Below are positions 56,333 to 64,000 of a stretch of 64,000 nucleotides of DNA, one piece after another. Within the stretch, counting starts at the first letter, position 1, and every line of letters begins with the position of its first letter. Origin of the DNA: Brucella pituitosa (GTDB lineage: Bacteria > Pseudomonadota > Alphaproteobacteria > Rhizobiales > Rhizobiaceae); contig NZ_PYSY02000001.1 of NCBI RefSeq assembly GCF_003049685.1, forward strand, positions 682,001 to 746,000. Direction: 5' to 3'. The translations under genes were made by a program, and so were the position numbers. Below the pieces are notes generated by a model, which worked only from the letters and a program-made list of their open reading frames with translations, searched no databases and had not been told where the DNA came from.

Positions 56333-56527
56333 TCACTCTTCATTTTCGCTTTCGTCATCATCATCGGCTTCAATGACTTGCCAGATGAATGCATGAAGAC
56401 GTTCTTCAATGCTTGCTCTGGATGCACCTGACGCTTCCATTTCGCGCTTAATTTTGAAGAATTGATCTTTGTCTGATTGCGATAGATATTTAGCGGCGGC
56501 TTCAAGTGATGATAGAGATGTGGACAT
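56333..56527 (-). CDS. Small acidic hypothetical protein
   Basis: The 64-residue product MSTSLSSLEAAAKYLSQSDK, then DQFFKIKREMEASGASRASI and EERLHAFIWQVIEADDDDES, is a helix-rich protein with a very acidic tail (ADDDDESENEE). It resembles small helical regulatory or structural proteins, but I do not recognise a family. The frame continues upstream, but that part (56528-56602) comes from the palindromic repeat, so I place the start at 56527. It sits between two repeat copies, about 70 bp from the left one and 35 bp from the right. Confidence 0.5.
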   Translation of the reverse strand: MSTSLSSLEAAAKYLSQSDKDQFFKIKREMEASGASRASIEERLHAFIWQVIEADDDDESENEE

Positions 56528-56561
56528 GGCGGTTGATACTGCTTTGTTTGGCAAGATGCGC

Positions 56562-56667
56562 TTAGAGCGCATCCCGAAAAGTGTGAAACGGTTTTCGGAC
56601 AAAGATGCGCGTTAAAACAAATATTTAGAGCGCCGATCTGATCCAATCAGATCGAAACGCGCTCTAA
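56562..56667. repeat. Complete palindromic repeat with terminal inverted repeats
   Basis: This 106-bp copy is the reference: TTAGAGCGC (56562-56570) at the left and GCGCTCTAA (56659-56667) at the right are perfect terminal inverted repeats. Inside are a left hairpin (CCGAAAA to TTTTCGG), the segment GATGCGCG, TTAAAACAAA, and a right hairpin GATCTGAT/ATCAGATC. Size and layout agree with the Bru-RS palindromic elements of Brucella, but I have compared by memory only. Confidence 0.85.
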
Positions 56668-56678
56668 AACAGATAGAT

Positions 56679-56718
56679 AGAGCATTTCCAACACTTAAAT
56701 CAAAACTGGAAATGCTCT
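56679..56718. repeat. Second short palindrome type, AGAGCATTTCCA
   Basis: AGAGCATTTCCA (56679-56690) and TGGAAATGCTCT (56707-56718) are perfect 12-bp inverted arms around 16 bases, just downstream of the complete repeat and 19 bases before the stop of the 308-residue gene (minus strand). The arm GGAAATGCT also appears in the copy at 32192-32292. Confidence 0.75.
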
Positions 56719-56737
56719 CGCTTCGCGTTTTGTCTGA

Positions 56738-57664
56738 TTAGCGAGCCTTATAGGTTACGCTGATCTTTGCGCCTGTCAGCGCGTGTTCTGCAAGTTTGCC
56801 CGGCTCCAGGTCCTTGAGACCGATTGGCAACGGCTTGTCGAAATGTATATCCATTGTGAAAAAGCCGGTAGGATTTGGCATGTCCTGAACAAAACGAGCC
56901 AGCGCTTTTCTGGAATCTGCATCGATCTGGCTGTCGGGCAGGGCGTCAATGCCTTTGCTTGCTATATCGCGCAGACGCGCAATGTCGACTTCCGGGTCGC
57001 TTTCACCGGTTTCAGATGGCAGTGCGGCGTAATTGGCAAGGACGGGGAGGGCAATACTCTCCCACAGTCCCTGATTATCAAGGCGCAAGCGCAGATGCGA
57101 AAGCGTTGCAGTTGGATTAACCGTAAGGCTCGCAACGGATGAATCGACGGGCAGGTTGATTTCCGCAGAAACTGAAGCCTTACCCATCTTTATGCTGCTG
57201 ATTTCTGCGTTCTGAATGTGCAGATATCCGCTTTCCGGATTGAAGCGATAAGAAGCTGCGAAATCCATCGGCCATTGCTGAATTGAAGTGATGTAATCCG
57301 ATACTTTGCTACCGCTTTGCAGCGTCATGCGCACGCCATCCACCGCTAAGCGCCCCCACTGCGGTGCAGTTTTGCTCAAATCAGGGGCTTCAGAAAGATA
57401 GTCCTGCAGGCGATCAACTTCCAGAACGGCTCTTTCGACTGTCCACCCCATAATGCTCATGGCTTGATAAATGCCGTTCGAAACAACGCAGCCATCAGGA
57501 ATATCTCTGACCGTATAATCCTTGCCGGGCTTGAGAATACTCATACCCTTGAGAAATTCTTCGCACCGGCTAAGCGGTGCGCTGTCGGGTGCAGGCGCGG
57601 TCGTTTGAGCAAATGCTGACGTGGCGGCGAAGGAGAGCAGGACAGTTGGAAGGATGAAGCGCAT
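56738..57664 (-). CDS. Exported hypothetical protein
   Basis: The 308-residue protein starts with a signal peptide (MRFILPTVLLSFAATSAFAQ, cleaved near QTT) followed by a proline-alanine linker. The mature protein has two cysteines in LSRCEEFLKGMSIL and DIPDGCVVSNGIYQ that may form a disulfide, and alternating strands such as GYLHIQNAEISSIKMGKASV and SLTVNPTATLSHLRLRLDNQ. I recognise no family. The terminal part has IHFDKPLPIGLKDLEPGKLA. It lies alone on the minus strand between the repeats and the VOC gene. Confidence 0.7.
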   Translation of the reverse strand: MRFILPTVLLSFAATSAFAQTTAPAPDSAPLSRCEEFLKGMSILKPGKDYTVRDIPDGCVVSNGIYQAMSIMGWTVERAVLEVDRLQDYLSEAPDLSKTAPQWGRLAVDGVRMTLQSGSKVSDYITSIQQWPMDFAASYRFNPESGYLHIQNAEISSIKMGKASVSAEINLPVDSSVASLTVNPTATLSHLRLRLDNQGLWESIALPVLANYAALPSETGESDPEVDIARLRDIASKGIDALPDSQIDADSRKALARFVQDMPNPTGFFTMDIHFDKPLPIGLKDLEPGKLAEHALTGAKISVTYKAR

Positions 57665-57750
57665 GTCACCGAATTCTATGTTGAACTAAATAAGATACGC
57701 GGCATCATTTCCATATGGTCGCTGCTGTCAACCAGTGACAATGAAAGTTG

Positions 57751-58095
57751 CTACTTGTCGCTCCAGACAGCAAGCTCATTGCCCGCAGGATCGGTGAAAT
57801 GAAAGCGACGCCCACCGGGAAAGGCAAAAATGGGTTTCACAATCGTTCCCCCAGCCTCGGTCACGGAAGCCAGCGTTTCTTCAATCTTTGCCGAATAAAG
57901 CACTGGCAAAGGTTTTGAGGTGGCTTGCGGGTCAGCGTCAAAGCCACCATCCAAACCTTCGGCAAATGCAGAATAGGTTGGGCCATAGTCTACGAACGAC
58001 CAGCCGAAGGCACGTGCATAGAAACTTTTTGCGGTGTCGAGCGACCCATTGGCCGCAGGCATTTCAAGATAATCAAGCTTGCCAGTGATACGCAT
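57751..58095 (-). CDS. VOC family protein
   Basis: The 114-residue protein is another glyoxalase/VOC-fold protein: KLDYLEMPAANGSLDTAKSF at the start, YARAFGWSFVDYGPTYSAFA, then ILYSAKIEETLASVTEAGG-type second module and PGGRRFHFTDPAGNELAVWS at the end. The histidine in FHFTDP and glutamate in NELAV are candidate metal ligands. It looks like the single-domain glyoxalase-like proteins of unknown substrate. The ATG at 58095 has GGAG at seven nucleotides; a TTG four codons upstream is the alternative start. Confidence 0.8.
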   Translation of the reverse strand: MRITGKLDYLEMPAANGSLDTAKSFYARAFGWSFVDYGPTYSAFAEGLDGGFDADPQATSKPLPVLYSAKIEETLASVTEAGGTIVKPIFAFPGGRRFHFTDPAGNELAVWSDK

Positions 58096-58193
58096 GTCTA
58101 ACTCCAAATGTTCTATATTTGTTCTTATATTGAGAGAAGACGCGCCACTTTGTCAAGTGATATCCGATTTCGATTAACAGGCTGTTTTGGTTA

Positions 58194-58697
58194 TTAAAAG
58201 CGCAGCCGCCCCATCATGATGCAATCGACAAACTCCCCGTCTCGGAAGGCATCGGACCGTAAAACGCCTTCACGTTCGAAGCCGAAGTTTTCATAAAGCC
58301 GAATGGCATGATGATTGTCAGCAAAGACCGTCAGATCCAGCCGGTGGAGGTTAAGCCAATTGTCTGCCACATCAATGATCTGGTGCATAAGACCAGTACC
58401 GATGCCTTGGCCCTGATAGTCATCATGCACGCCGATACCAACTGTTCCTGCGTGTATTCGCCGTCCGTCCGCGCGACAAATATCGCAGCATCCAACAATT
58501 TTTCCGTCGAGAATGGCCAATATGACGGTGTGTCGATCTTTGAGGTTTGAAAGCCATTGGCGCGTGTTTTCAACGCGTGTGAACGGCAAACGGGATGTAC
58601 TCGCCCGAAACTTGGGCATATTGGTTATTGCGCATATTTCTTCTGCATCCTCTATGCGAGGTGCGCGAAACGTGAGTGAAACTGGTGCTGAAATCAT
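58194..58697 (-). CDS. GNAT family N-acetyltransferase
   Basis: The 167-residue protein carries the GNAT fold: RAPRIEDAEEICAITNMPKF at the start, a central ILAILDGKIVGCCDI strand pair, GTVGIGVHDDYQGQGIGTGL as the acetyl-CoA-binding motif (Q/RxxGxG/A), and HRLDLTVFADNHHAIRLYEN followed by GFEREGVLRSD at the end. The pattern resembles the YncA/PhnO-type enzymes that act on small amines or sugars. Substrate unknown. It is monocistronic, upstream of ppdK on the other strand, with a 264-nt divergent gap. Confidence 0.86.
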   Translation of the reverse strand: MISAPVSLTFRAPRIEDAEEICAITNMPKFRASTSRLPFTRVENTRQWLSNLKDRHTVILAILDGKIVGCCDICRADGRRIHAGTVGIGVHDDYQGQGIGTGLMHQIIDVADNWLNLHRLDLTVFADNHHAIRLYENFGFEREGVLRSDAFRDGEFVDCIMMGRLRF

Positions 58698-58961
58698 GGG
58701 GCCTCCGACGAATACGGTTCCGGAGCCTAACCGCTCAACACGCAGTCAGCCATTGCAAAAAAACAATCCCTATTTGTCTGGCTCTGCAATTAAATTTGCG
58801 CATCATGGCTAACCTGTGAGGTCTAATCGATTCTATTACGGTGCTTTGTCTTTTTTGATTGGCAGGTAACGACTTGATCGCATAAGCACGAAGATAGTTT
58901 CTGCAGGCCTGTGGAAAAAGCACAGACATTGCGGACCATTACCTGCGCAAGGGAGGCCAGC

Positions 58962-61631
58962 ATGGCGAAGTGGGTGTACGCATTCGGTGATGGTAAGGCA
59001 GAGGGTGCTGCGAGCGATCGCAACCTTCTGGGTGGCAAAGGAGCGAACCTGGCTGAAATGAGCAGCCTTGGTCTGCCAGTGCCGCCCGGTTTTACAATCA
59101 CGACTGAAGTATGCACCTCCTATTACGACCATGAACGCTCCTATCCGGATGAACTCGACGAACAAGTTCAAAAAGCACTGGACCATGTTGCAGAGCTGAC
59201 CGGTCGCGCATTCGGCGGCACGGAAAAGCCGTTGCTGGTTTCTGTGCGTTCCGGTGCGCGTGCCTCCATGCCGGGCATGATGGATACGGTTCTGAACCTT
59301 GGCCTCAATGATGAGACCGTTCAGGCTATCGCGCGCGAGGCGGGCGACGAGCGTTTTGCTTATGACAGCTATCGCCGCTTCATCCAGATGTATTCAGATG
59401 TGGTTTTGGGCGTCGATCATGGCTTCTTTGAAGAAATTCTGGAAGACAAGAAGGCCGACCTTGGTGTCGAAGTCGATACAGCGTTGAGCGCGGATGACTG
59501 GAAGGAAGTCATCGGGCTTTATAAGGCTAAGGTCGAAGAAGAACTGGGTGCGCCATTTCCGCAAGATCCGCGCGAACAGCTTTGGGGTGCGATCAGTGCA
59601 GTCTTTTCAAGCTGGATGAATGCGCGCGCCATCACCTATCGCCGTTTGCACAATATCCCCGCTCAGTGGGGGACAGCGGTCAATGTTCAGGCGATGGTTT
59701 TCGGCAATATGGGCGAGACCTCTGCAACCGGCGTCGCCTTTACCCGTAATCCTTCCACCGGCGAAAAGAAGCTCTATGGCGAGTTTCTGGTCAATGCGCA
59801 GGGCGAAGACGTTGTTGCAGGCATTCGCACGCCGCAGAATATCACAGAAGAGGCGCGCATTGCCGCTGGTTCCGACAAGCCGTCGCTTGAGAAGGTAATG
59901 CCGGAAGCATTTGCCGAGTTTCTGAAAGTCGCTGATCGACTTGAGCGTCACTATCGTGACATGCAGGACCTCGAATTCACGATTGAACGGGGCAAGCTCT
60001 GGATGCTGCAAACCCGTTCAGGCAAGCGAACGGCCAAAGCAGCCCTTAAAATGGCTGTCGAAATGGCCGCCGAAGGGCTGATTACAGAAGAAGAGGCCGT
60101 GCTGCGCATTGATCCGGCAGCACTTGACCAGCTTTTGCATCCGACCATCGATCCTCGCGCAGAGCGTATTGTCATCGGGCAAGGCCTGCCAGCATCGCCA
60201 GGGGCTGCGACGGGTGAGATCGTGTTCTCGTCAGAAGACGCGGAGCAGGCCAAGTCTGAAGGTCGCAATGTTATTCTCGTGCGCGTTGAAACGAGCCCGG
60301 AAGACATTCACGGCATGCACGCGGCCGAAGGCATTCTGACGACACGCGGGGGCATGACCAGCCATGCGGCGGTTGTCGCGCGCGGTATGGGCAAGCCATG
60401 TGTCTCTGGCGCAGGATCGCTGCGTGTCGATTACCGCAACGGCACGATGCTGGCTGCAGGTCAGACGTTCAAAAAAGGCGATATTATCACTGTTGATGGC
60501 GGCAGCGGTCAGGTGCTGAAGGGGGCGGTCGCCATGTTGCAGCCAGAGCTTTCCGGCGACTTTGGTCAGCTGATGCAATGGGCAGATAAGACACGTCGCA
60601 TGAAAGTGCGGGCCAATGCGGAAACACCTGCAGATGCCCGCACAGCACGTTCGTTCGGTGCGGAAGGTATCGGACTGTGCCGTACCGAGCATATGTTTTT
60701 CGAAGGCGAGCGCATTATCGCAATGCGCGAAATGATCCTTGCCGATAAAGAGGAGGGGCGACGCGTGGCTTTGGCCAAGCTTCTGCCGATGCAGCGCTCG
60801 GACTTTGTCGAACTGTTCGAGATCATGAAGGGGCTGCCGGTTACAATCCGCTTGCTCGATCCGCCGCTCCATGAGTTCCTGCCACGCACGGACGAAGAAG
60901 TCGCGGAAGTGGCAAGTGCTATGGGTGTCGATGCCGACAAGCTGCGCGAGCGTTCCGAGAGTCTGCACGAATTCAATCCGATGCTGGGCCATCGCGGCTG
61001 TCGTTTGGCAGTGTCCTATCCAGAGATTGCGGAAATGCAGGCGCGGGCGATCTTTGAGGCGGCAGTCGAAGCTGGTAAAAAGACGGGTGAACCAGTCGTG
61101 CCGGAAGTCATGGTGCCGTTGGTTGGCCTCAAGGCAGAGCTTGATTTTGTCAAAGCACGCATTGATGCTGTGGCAAAAGAGGTTATCAGCGAAGCTGGCG
61201 TTCAGATCGACTATATGGTCGGCACGATGATTGAACTACCACGTGCGGCTCTGCGTGCTGCCGAGATTGCAGAGACAGCAGAATTCTTCTCATTTGGCAC
61301 CAACGATCTCACGCAGACGACATTCGGAATTTCGCGCGATGATGCTGCTCCGTTTCTTTCGACTTATCAGAGCCGCGGTGTGATCGAGCAGGATCCGTTC
61401 GTCTCGCTTGATTTAGACGGTGTGGGCGAACTGATCCAGATCGCAGCAGAGCGTGGACGTAAAACACGCGACAAGCTCAAGCTCGGTATCTGTGGCGAAC
61501 ATGGCGGTGATCCGACGTCGATAGCTTTCTGCGAGAAGACCGGCCTTGATTATGTGTCCTGCTCGCCTTTTCGTGTGCCGATTGCACGTCTGGCGGCAGC
61601 CCAAGCCGCAGCACGCAATAGCGCATCCTGA
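58962..61631 (+). CDS. ppdK: Pyruvate, phosphate dikinase
   Basis: PPDK interconverts pyruvate, ATP and phosphate with phosphoenolpyruvate, AMP and pyrophosphate; in bacteria growing on organic acids it feeds gluconeogenesis. The 889-residue protein has the ATP-grasp N-terminal domain (FTITTEVCTSYY, SVRSGARASMPGMMDTVLNL), the swivelling domain with the catalytic histidine in GGMTSHAAVVARGMGKPCVS, and the C-terminal PEP domain (GTNDLTQTTFGISRDDA and GICGEHGGDP). The last residues NSAS and the TGA stop come from a repeat copy that begins there. The ATG at 58962 follows GGGAGG. Brucella PpdK is known to matter for growth on certain carbon sources. Confidence 0.95.
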   Translation: MAKWVYAFGDGKAEGAASDRNLLGGKGANLAEMSSLGLPVPPGFTITTEVCTSYYDHERSYPDELDEQVQKALDHVAELTGRAFGGTEKPLLVSVRSGARASMPGMMDTVLNLGLNDETVQAIAREAGDERFAYDSYRRFIQMYSDVVLGVDHGFFEEILEDKKADLGVEVDTALSADDWKEVIGLYKAKVEEELGAPFPQDPREQLWGAISAVFSSWMNARAITYRRLHNIPAQWGTAVNVQAMVFGNMGETSATGVAFTRNPSTGEKKLYGEFLVNAQGEDVVAGIRTPQNITEEARIAAGSDKPSLEKVMPEAFAEFLKVADRLERHYRDMQDLEFTIERGKLWMLQTRSGKRTAKAALKMAVEMAAEGLITEEEAVLRIDPAALDQLLHPTIDPRAERIVIGQGLPASPGAATGEIVFSSEDAEQAKSEGRNVILVRVETSPEDIHGMHAAEGILTTRGGMTSHAAVVARGMGKPCVSGAGSLRVDYRNGTMLAAGQTFKKGDIITVDGGSGQVLKGAVAMLQPELSGDFGQLMQWADKTRRMKVRANAETPADARTARSFGAEGIGLCRTEHMFFEGERIIAMREMILADKEEGRRVALAKLLPMQRSDFVELFEIMKGLPVTIRLLDPPLHEFLPRTDEEVAEVASAMGVDADKLRERSESLHEFNPMLGHRGCRLAVSYPEIAEMQARAIFEAAVEAGKKTGEPVVPEVMVPLVGLKAELDFVKARIDAVAKEVISEAGVQIDYMVGTMIELPRAALRAAEIAETAEFFSFGTNDLTQTTFGISRDDAAPFLSTYQSRGVIEQDPFVSLDLDGVGELIQIAAERGRKTRDKLKLGICGEHGGDPTSIAFCEKTGLDYVSCSPFRVPIARLAAAQAAARNSAS

Positions 61632-61715
61632 AAAGTGTGAAACAGTTTTCGAATAAGATGTGCGTCAAGTGAAGACTTTAGAAGGCCCATCTGATTGAAT
61701 CAGATGGGCCTTAAA
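61618..61715. repeat. Palindromic repeat, copy 8, at the ppdK stop
   Basis: TAGCGCATCCTGAAAAGTGT, then GAAACAGTTTTCGAATAAGATGTGCGTC. The ppdK stop TGA (61629-61631) replaces a CGA-like position of the repeat core. The right half is a perfect hairpin AAGGCCCATCTGATT/AATCAGATGGGCCTT (61682-61712). It also matches the family in the order of its parts, with base changes. Confidence 0.75.
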
Positions 61716-61797
61716 ATTAGTTGCCATAATTCGGCTTTGGTTCTGGCGCTGTAGACTGTAAGTCTTATCGCCAGAACTTTTATTTATCGGGGCAGGT

Positions 61798-62625
61798 ATG
61801 TTGCGTCAGTTATTTGCGGCGGGGGTCGCGCTTATTTGTTTCAGCACTGCAGCCCGCGCATATGACGCGCTGCCGCAGCCGGAAAACAGCGAAAAAGTCC
61901 GTATTGTGGAACCACAATTACGTATCGCAAAGGGTGGGGCGGCTGCGCCGCAAGTGGCGCTCACACTTGATGCCTGTATGGGGAAAACGGATCACCGTAT
62001 TCTCGATATGCTGGTGCAGAACCGCATTCCAGCGACGATCTTTGTCACTGGACGCTGGCTGAAGCAGAATGCGGAAGCCTTTGCGGTGATGAAGGCCCAT
62101 CCTGACCTCTTCGACATCGAGAACCACGGCAATATGCATGTGCCAGCCATAACCAATGTGCAGACCATGTATAATATCAAAACGGCAGGTTCACTTGATG
62201 CCGTTCGTTCAGAGATTGATGGTGGTGCTGATGCAATTTCGAAGTCAGGTGGATCAAAACCGCAATGGTATCGTGATGCAACGGCCCGCTATTCGACCGA
62301 TGCGGTTAAACTCGCGGAAAGCATGGGTTACAAAATCGGCGGTTATTCATTGAATGGCGATCAGGGTGCATCACTGCTCGCGCCTGTCGTTGCACGGCGC
62401 ATTTCGGCTGCACGCGATGGTGATGTCATCATTTCGCATATCAACCAGCCAACGCGCTCGGCAGGTGAGGGCGTGGCCAAAGGCATTCTGGCACTCCAGG
62501 CCAAGGGCATGAAGTTTGTGAAGCTAAGAGATGTTGAGACGTCCATGACGCTTAACCCGGTGCCTGCACATAATCTGCATGCGGGTGCGCCTGCGGCGCT
62601 TGCAAAGCCACCCGCAAGCAAGTGA
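61798..62625 (+). CDS. Polysaccharide deacetylase family protein
   Basis: The 275-residue protein has a signal peptide (MLRQLFAAGVALICFSTAA, to ARA) and a NodB-homology domain: VALTLDACMGKTDHRILDML (the metal-binding Asp, about residue 58), IPATIFVTGRWL (about residue 80), FDIENHGNMHVPA with the zinc histidines, and GDVIISHINQPTRSAGEGVA near the end. The RYSTD loop (about residue 165) carries other active-site residues. Such proteins de-N-acetylate glycans such as chitin or peptidoglycan in the periplasm. The GAG-type catalytic details are family knowledge. It is expressed alone after the ppdK repeat. Confidence 0.85.
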   Translation: MLRQLFAAGVALICFSTAARAYDALPQPENSEKVRIVEPQLRIAKGGAAAPQVALTLDACMGKTDHRILDMLVQNRIPATIFVTGRWLKQNAEAFAVMKAHPDLFDIENHGNMHVPAITNVQTMYNIKTAGSLDAVRSEIDGGADAISKSGGSKPQWYRDATARYSTDAVKLAESMGYKIGGYSLNGDQGASLLAPVVARRISAARDGDVIISHINQPTRSAGEGVAKGILALQAKGMKFVKLRDVETSMTLNPVPAHNLHAGAPAALAKPPASK

Positions 62626-62637
62626 TGGTTTGAGATC

Positions 62638-63045
62638 TCAACCGCCGTTAGTCTTGTCTTTTGGGGACAGGCTTTTCATGACTGCTGCATAGTTGCGGCC
62701 AAGGCTTTCAAACAAAGCATTCTCGCCAGTCAGTGGAGCAACGGAAAGCGTCGTGCCGTCATTGCCTAATGTGACAAAGACAACCTGATCCTGCGGCTGG
62801 CCTGCAATGGCAATTGCGCCAATGCGCTGTGCTTCACTGGTGTCGAGTGCAGGCATGTTGAACAGAACTTCTCCGCCTACACGTTCTGCTGCCTTGGCAA
62901 GGGCAGTGTCAAATCCTTCGATCAGAACGTCGATGGCTCCGAGCGCGAATTCAAGCTCGACTGCTTCCAGCGTCATGACATCCTGTTCCGCTTCAACAGC
63001 ACTGGATGTAGCTGGCGCATGGCCATTATGAAGGGTGCGATCCAT
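62638..63045 (-). CDS. Hypothetical protein
   Basis: The 135-residue protein begins MDRTLHNGHAPATSSAVEAE and has a helix-rich middle (VELEFALGAIDVLIEGFDTA, LAKAAERVGGEVLFNMPALD) and a C-terminal part with TLSVAPLTGENALFESLGRN. It resembles no family that I can name. The frame is open upstream to 63117, but the ATG at 63045 follows GAGAGGACGAC, a good ribosome-binding site. Its end lies 12 nt from the convergent deacetylase stop. Confidence 0.6.
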   Translation of the reverse strand: MDRTLHNGHAPATSSAVEAEQDVMTLEAVELEFALGAIDVLIEGFDTALAKAAERVGGEVLFNMPALDTSEAQRIGAIAIAGQPQDQVVFVTLGNDGTTLSVAPLTGENALFESLGRNYAAVMKSLSPKDKTNGG

Positions 63046-63262
63046 GTCGTCCTCTCCGACGAATCCGAAAAAAGCCCCCATATACGCGATCATGCCCTTC
63101 GTTAGAAGTTGCTGCAATAGCTTTTATATTGATTTCACTCTATTTTTCCCGCTCACTCTTTGTAACTGGATGAATTGACAGTGCGCGCCCTGCCTTTTTC
63201 CTTTGCGGCTGAGCTGTCTCTGTTATGCATGGAAGCACTCTGAAACGCAGTTGGGACCCTGC

Positions 63263-64000
63263 ATGAGAAAACTTCGCTATCAACGCCGACAGTCGCGCTC
63301 AGCCATTTGGGCTTTGCGATTTGGCGTATTTGCGGCCGTGCTTTTGGCACTGGGGCTTATCCTGCACAGGTTCGGCAGGCTGGAAACGCCTGACTTTGTT
63401 CTGGTTGCTGCACTCAGTGGTGCTCTTGCGATACTCGCGCTGCTATGTGCAGCAAAAGGGCTGCGTAATTTGTGGGTCAATGGCGATAAGGGCGGTGCGC
63501 GCTCTTTCTGTGGCAGTTTTCTGGCATTTGCGGTGCTGCTGCCGCTCTGTTTTGCAGGCTCTCTTTGGTATGGCTCACCACGGCTTTATGATCTGACAAC
63601 TGATTTTGAGACGCCGCCGCAGTTTCCATCGACAATGCCGCCGCGCTTGCCACGTATGAACCCGCTGTTGGTTGACGTCGACGGCGATATGCTGGGGCAA
63701 ATGTCGGCTTATCCGGATGTGATGGGACGCCGCTATCCGGCAGCTCCAGATCGGGTTGCGCAAGGGGTTGAGAATACCCTCAAAGCCTTTGGCTGGACGC
63801 AAATTAGTCGCGATATTCCTTTGCCGGAACAGAATGCAACGCGTTTTGCTGCGACGGCCCACAGCCCTTTTCTTGGCTTGAAGAGCGATGTGGTTATCCG
63901 TCTGCTTGATGAAGGCGAAACCACTTACGTCGATATGCGGTCCTTGTCACGTTATGGAAAGCGGGACATGGGGCTGAATGCGGCTTTCATTACCGAGTTC
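63263..64000 (+). CDS. DUF1499 family membrane protein, truncated by the window end
   Basis: From the ATG at 63263 the frame stays open to the end of the window (246 codons). The N-terminus has three membrane helices (about residues 17-36, 43-66 and 82-101). The soluble part then carries the DUF1499 domain features: YPDVMGRRYPAAPDRVAQGV, NTLKAFGWTQISRDIPLPEQ, and ATAHSPFLGLKSDVVIRLL with VDMRSLSRYGKRDMGLNA. DUF1499 is a widespread domain of unknown function. Proteins with this helix-plus-domain layout occur across alphaproteobacteria. The C-terminus is outside the window. Confidence 0.8.
   Translation, partial: MRKLRYQRRQSRSAIWALRFGVFAAVLLALGLILHRFGRLETPDFVLVAALSGALAILALLCAAKGLRNLWVNGDKGGARSFCGSFLAFAVLLPLCFAGSLWYGSPRLYDLTTDFETPPQFPSTMPPRLPRMNPLLVDVDGDMLGQMSAYPDVMGRRYPAAPDRVAQGVENTLKAFGWTQISRDIPLPEQNATRFAATAHSPFLGLKSDVVIRLLDEGETTYVDMRSLSRYGKRDMGLNAAFITEF

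Noticed and set aside
60231..60992. Minus-strand frame opposite ppdK
   Set aside because: Shadow of a well-supported gene; no domain recognised.

Overview
This window looks like the chromosome of an alphaproteobacterium of the order Hyphomicrobiales, most probably the Brucella/Ochrobactrum group. The grounds are a CcrM-type GANTC methyltransferase, an invasion-associated locus B family protein, a CtaB/CtaG/CtaE cytochrome oxidase operon, a mitochondrial-type M16 peptidase, and about 100 bp palindromic repeats resembling the Brucella Bru-RS elements. I infer the genus; no rRNA is present to settle it. Nearly all of the window is coding housekeeping sequence. I see no prophage, insertion sequence, CRISPR array, rRNA or tRNA.

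Layout. 1-7211 is mostly minus strand: rpsF-rpsR-DUF2232-rplI, cfa, dnaB and the start of radA, interrupted by a plus-strand purine nucleoside permease gene. 7560-14240 is plus strand: fatty acid synthesis genes fabD-fabG-acpP-fabF, then mltG, yicC and gmk. 14273-16456 is a small accessory-looking patch: an SDR oxidoreductase and a CatB-type acetyltransferase on the plus strand, facing a barstar-like gene, a 48-residue membrane peptide and an apparently frame-disrupted gene on the minus strand. These last three are the distal end of a minus-strand run that begins with the IalB-family gene and tldD. 19995-29471 is the plus-strand coxB-coxA-ctaB-coxF-ctaG-coxC-DUF983-surf1 oxidase operon followed by ispH, thrB and rnhA.

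29594-38768 is mostly minus strand: a peroxiredoxin, a DsbD-alpha-like protein, a membrane protein, a large DISM-PAS-GGDEF-EAL protein, a GNAT acetyltransferase, an M16 peptidase and thrC, with yqgE on the plus strand. 38966-41473 holds a lipoprotein and a second EAL phosphodiesterase with a CSS-type sensor. 41663-48237 holds small hypothetical genes, two HAD hydrolases, a ClC channel, ccrM and mutY. 48405-51397 is a three-gene surface polysaccharide group (GT25, O-antigen ligase-like, UDP-sugar epimerase), followed by a dciA-like gene, a dsbA-like gene and smc. 56333-64000 has small hypothetical genes, a VOC protein, GNAT, ppdK, a polysaccharide deacetylase and a truncated DUF1499 gene.

Themes. 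Replication and cell-cycle functions recur: DnaB, a DciA-like DnaB partner, RadA, Smc, and CcrM with two CtrA-like sites in its upstream region. Two c-di-GMP phosphodiesterase-type proteins sit within 10 kb. The most striking non-coding pattern is that copies of the palindromic repeat family begin at or inside the stop codons of ispH, smc, ppdK and the DISM-EAL gene, so that the repeat supplies the stop codon and sometimes the last residues. The best candidate for something undescribed among the genes is the barstar-like gene with its translationally coupled membrane peptide and broken upstream gene.
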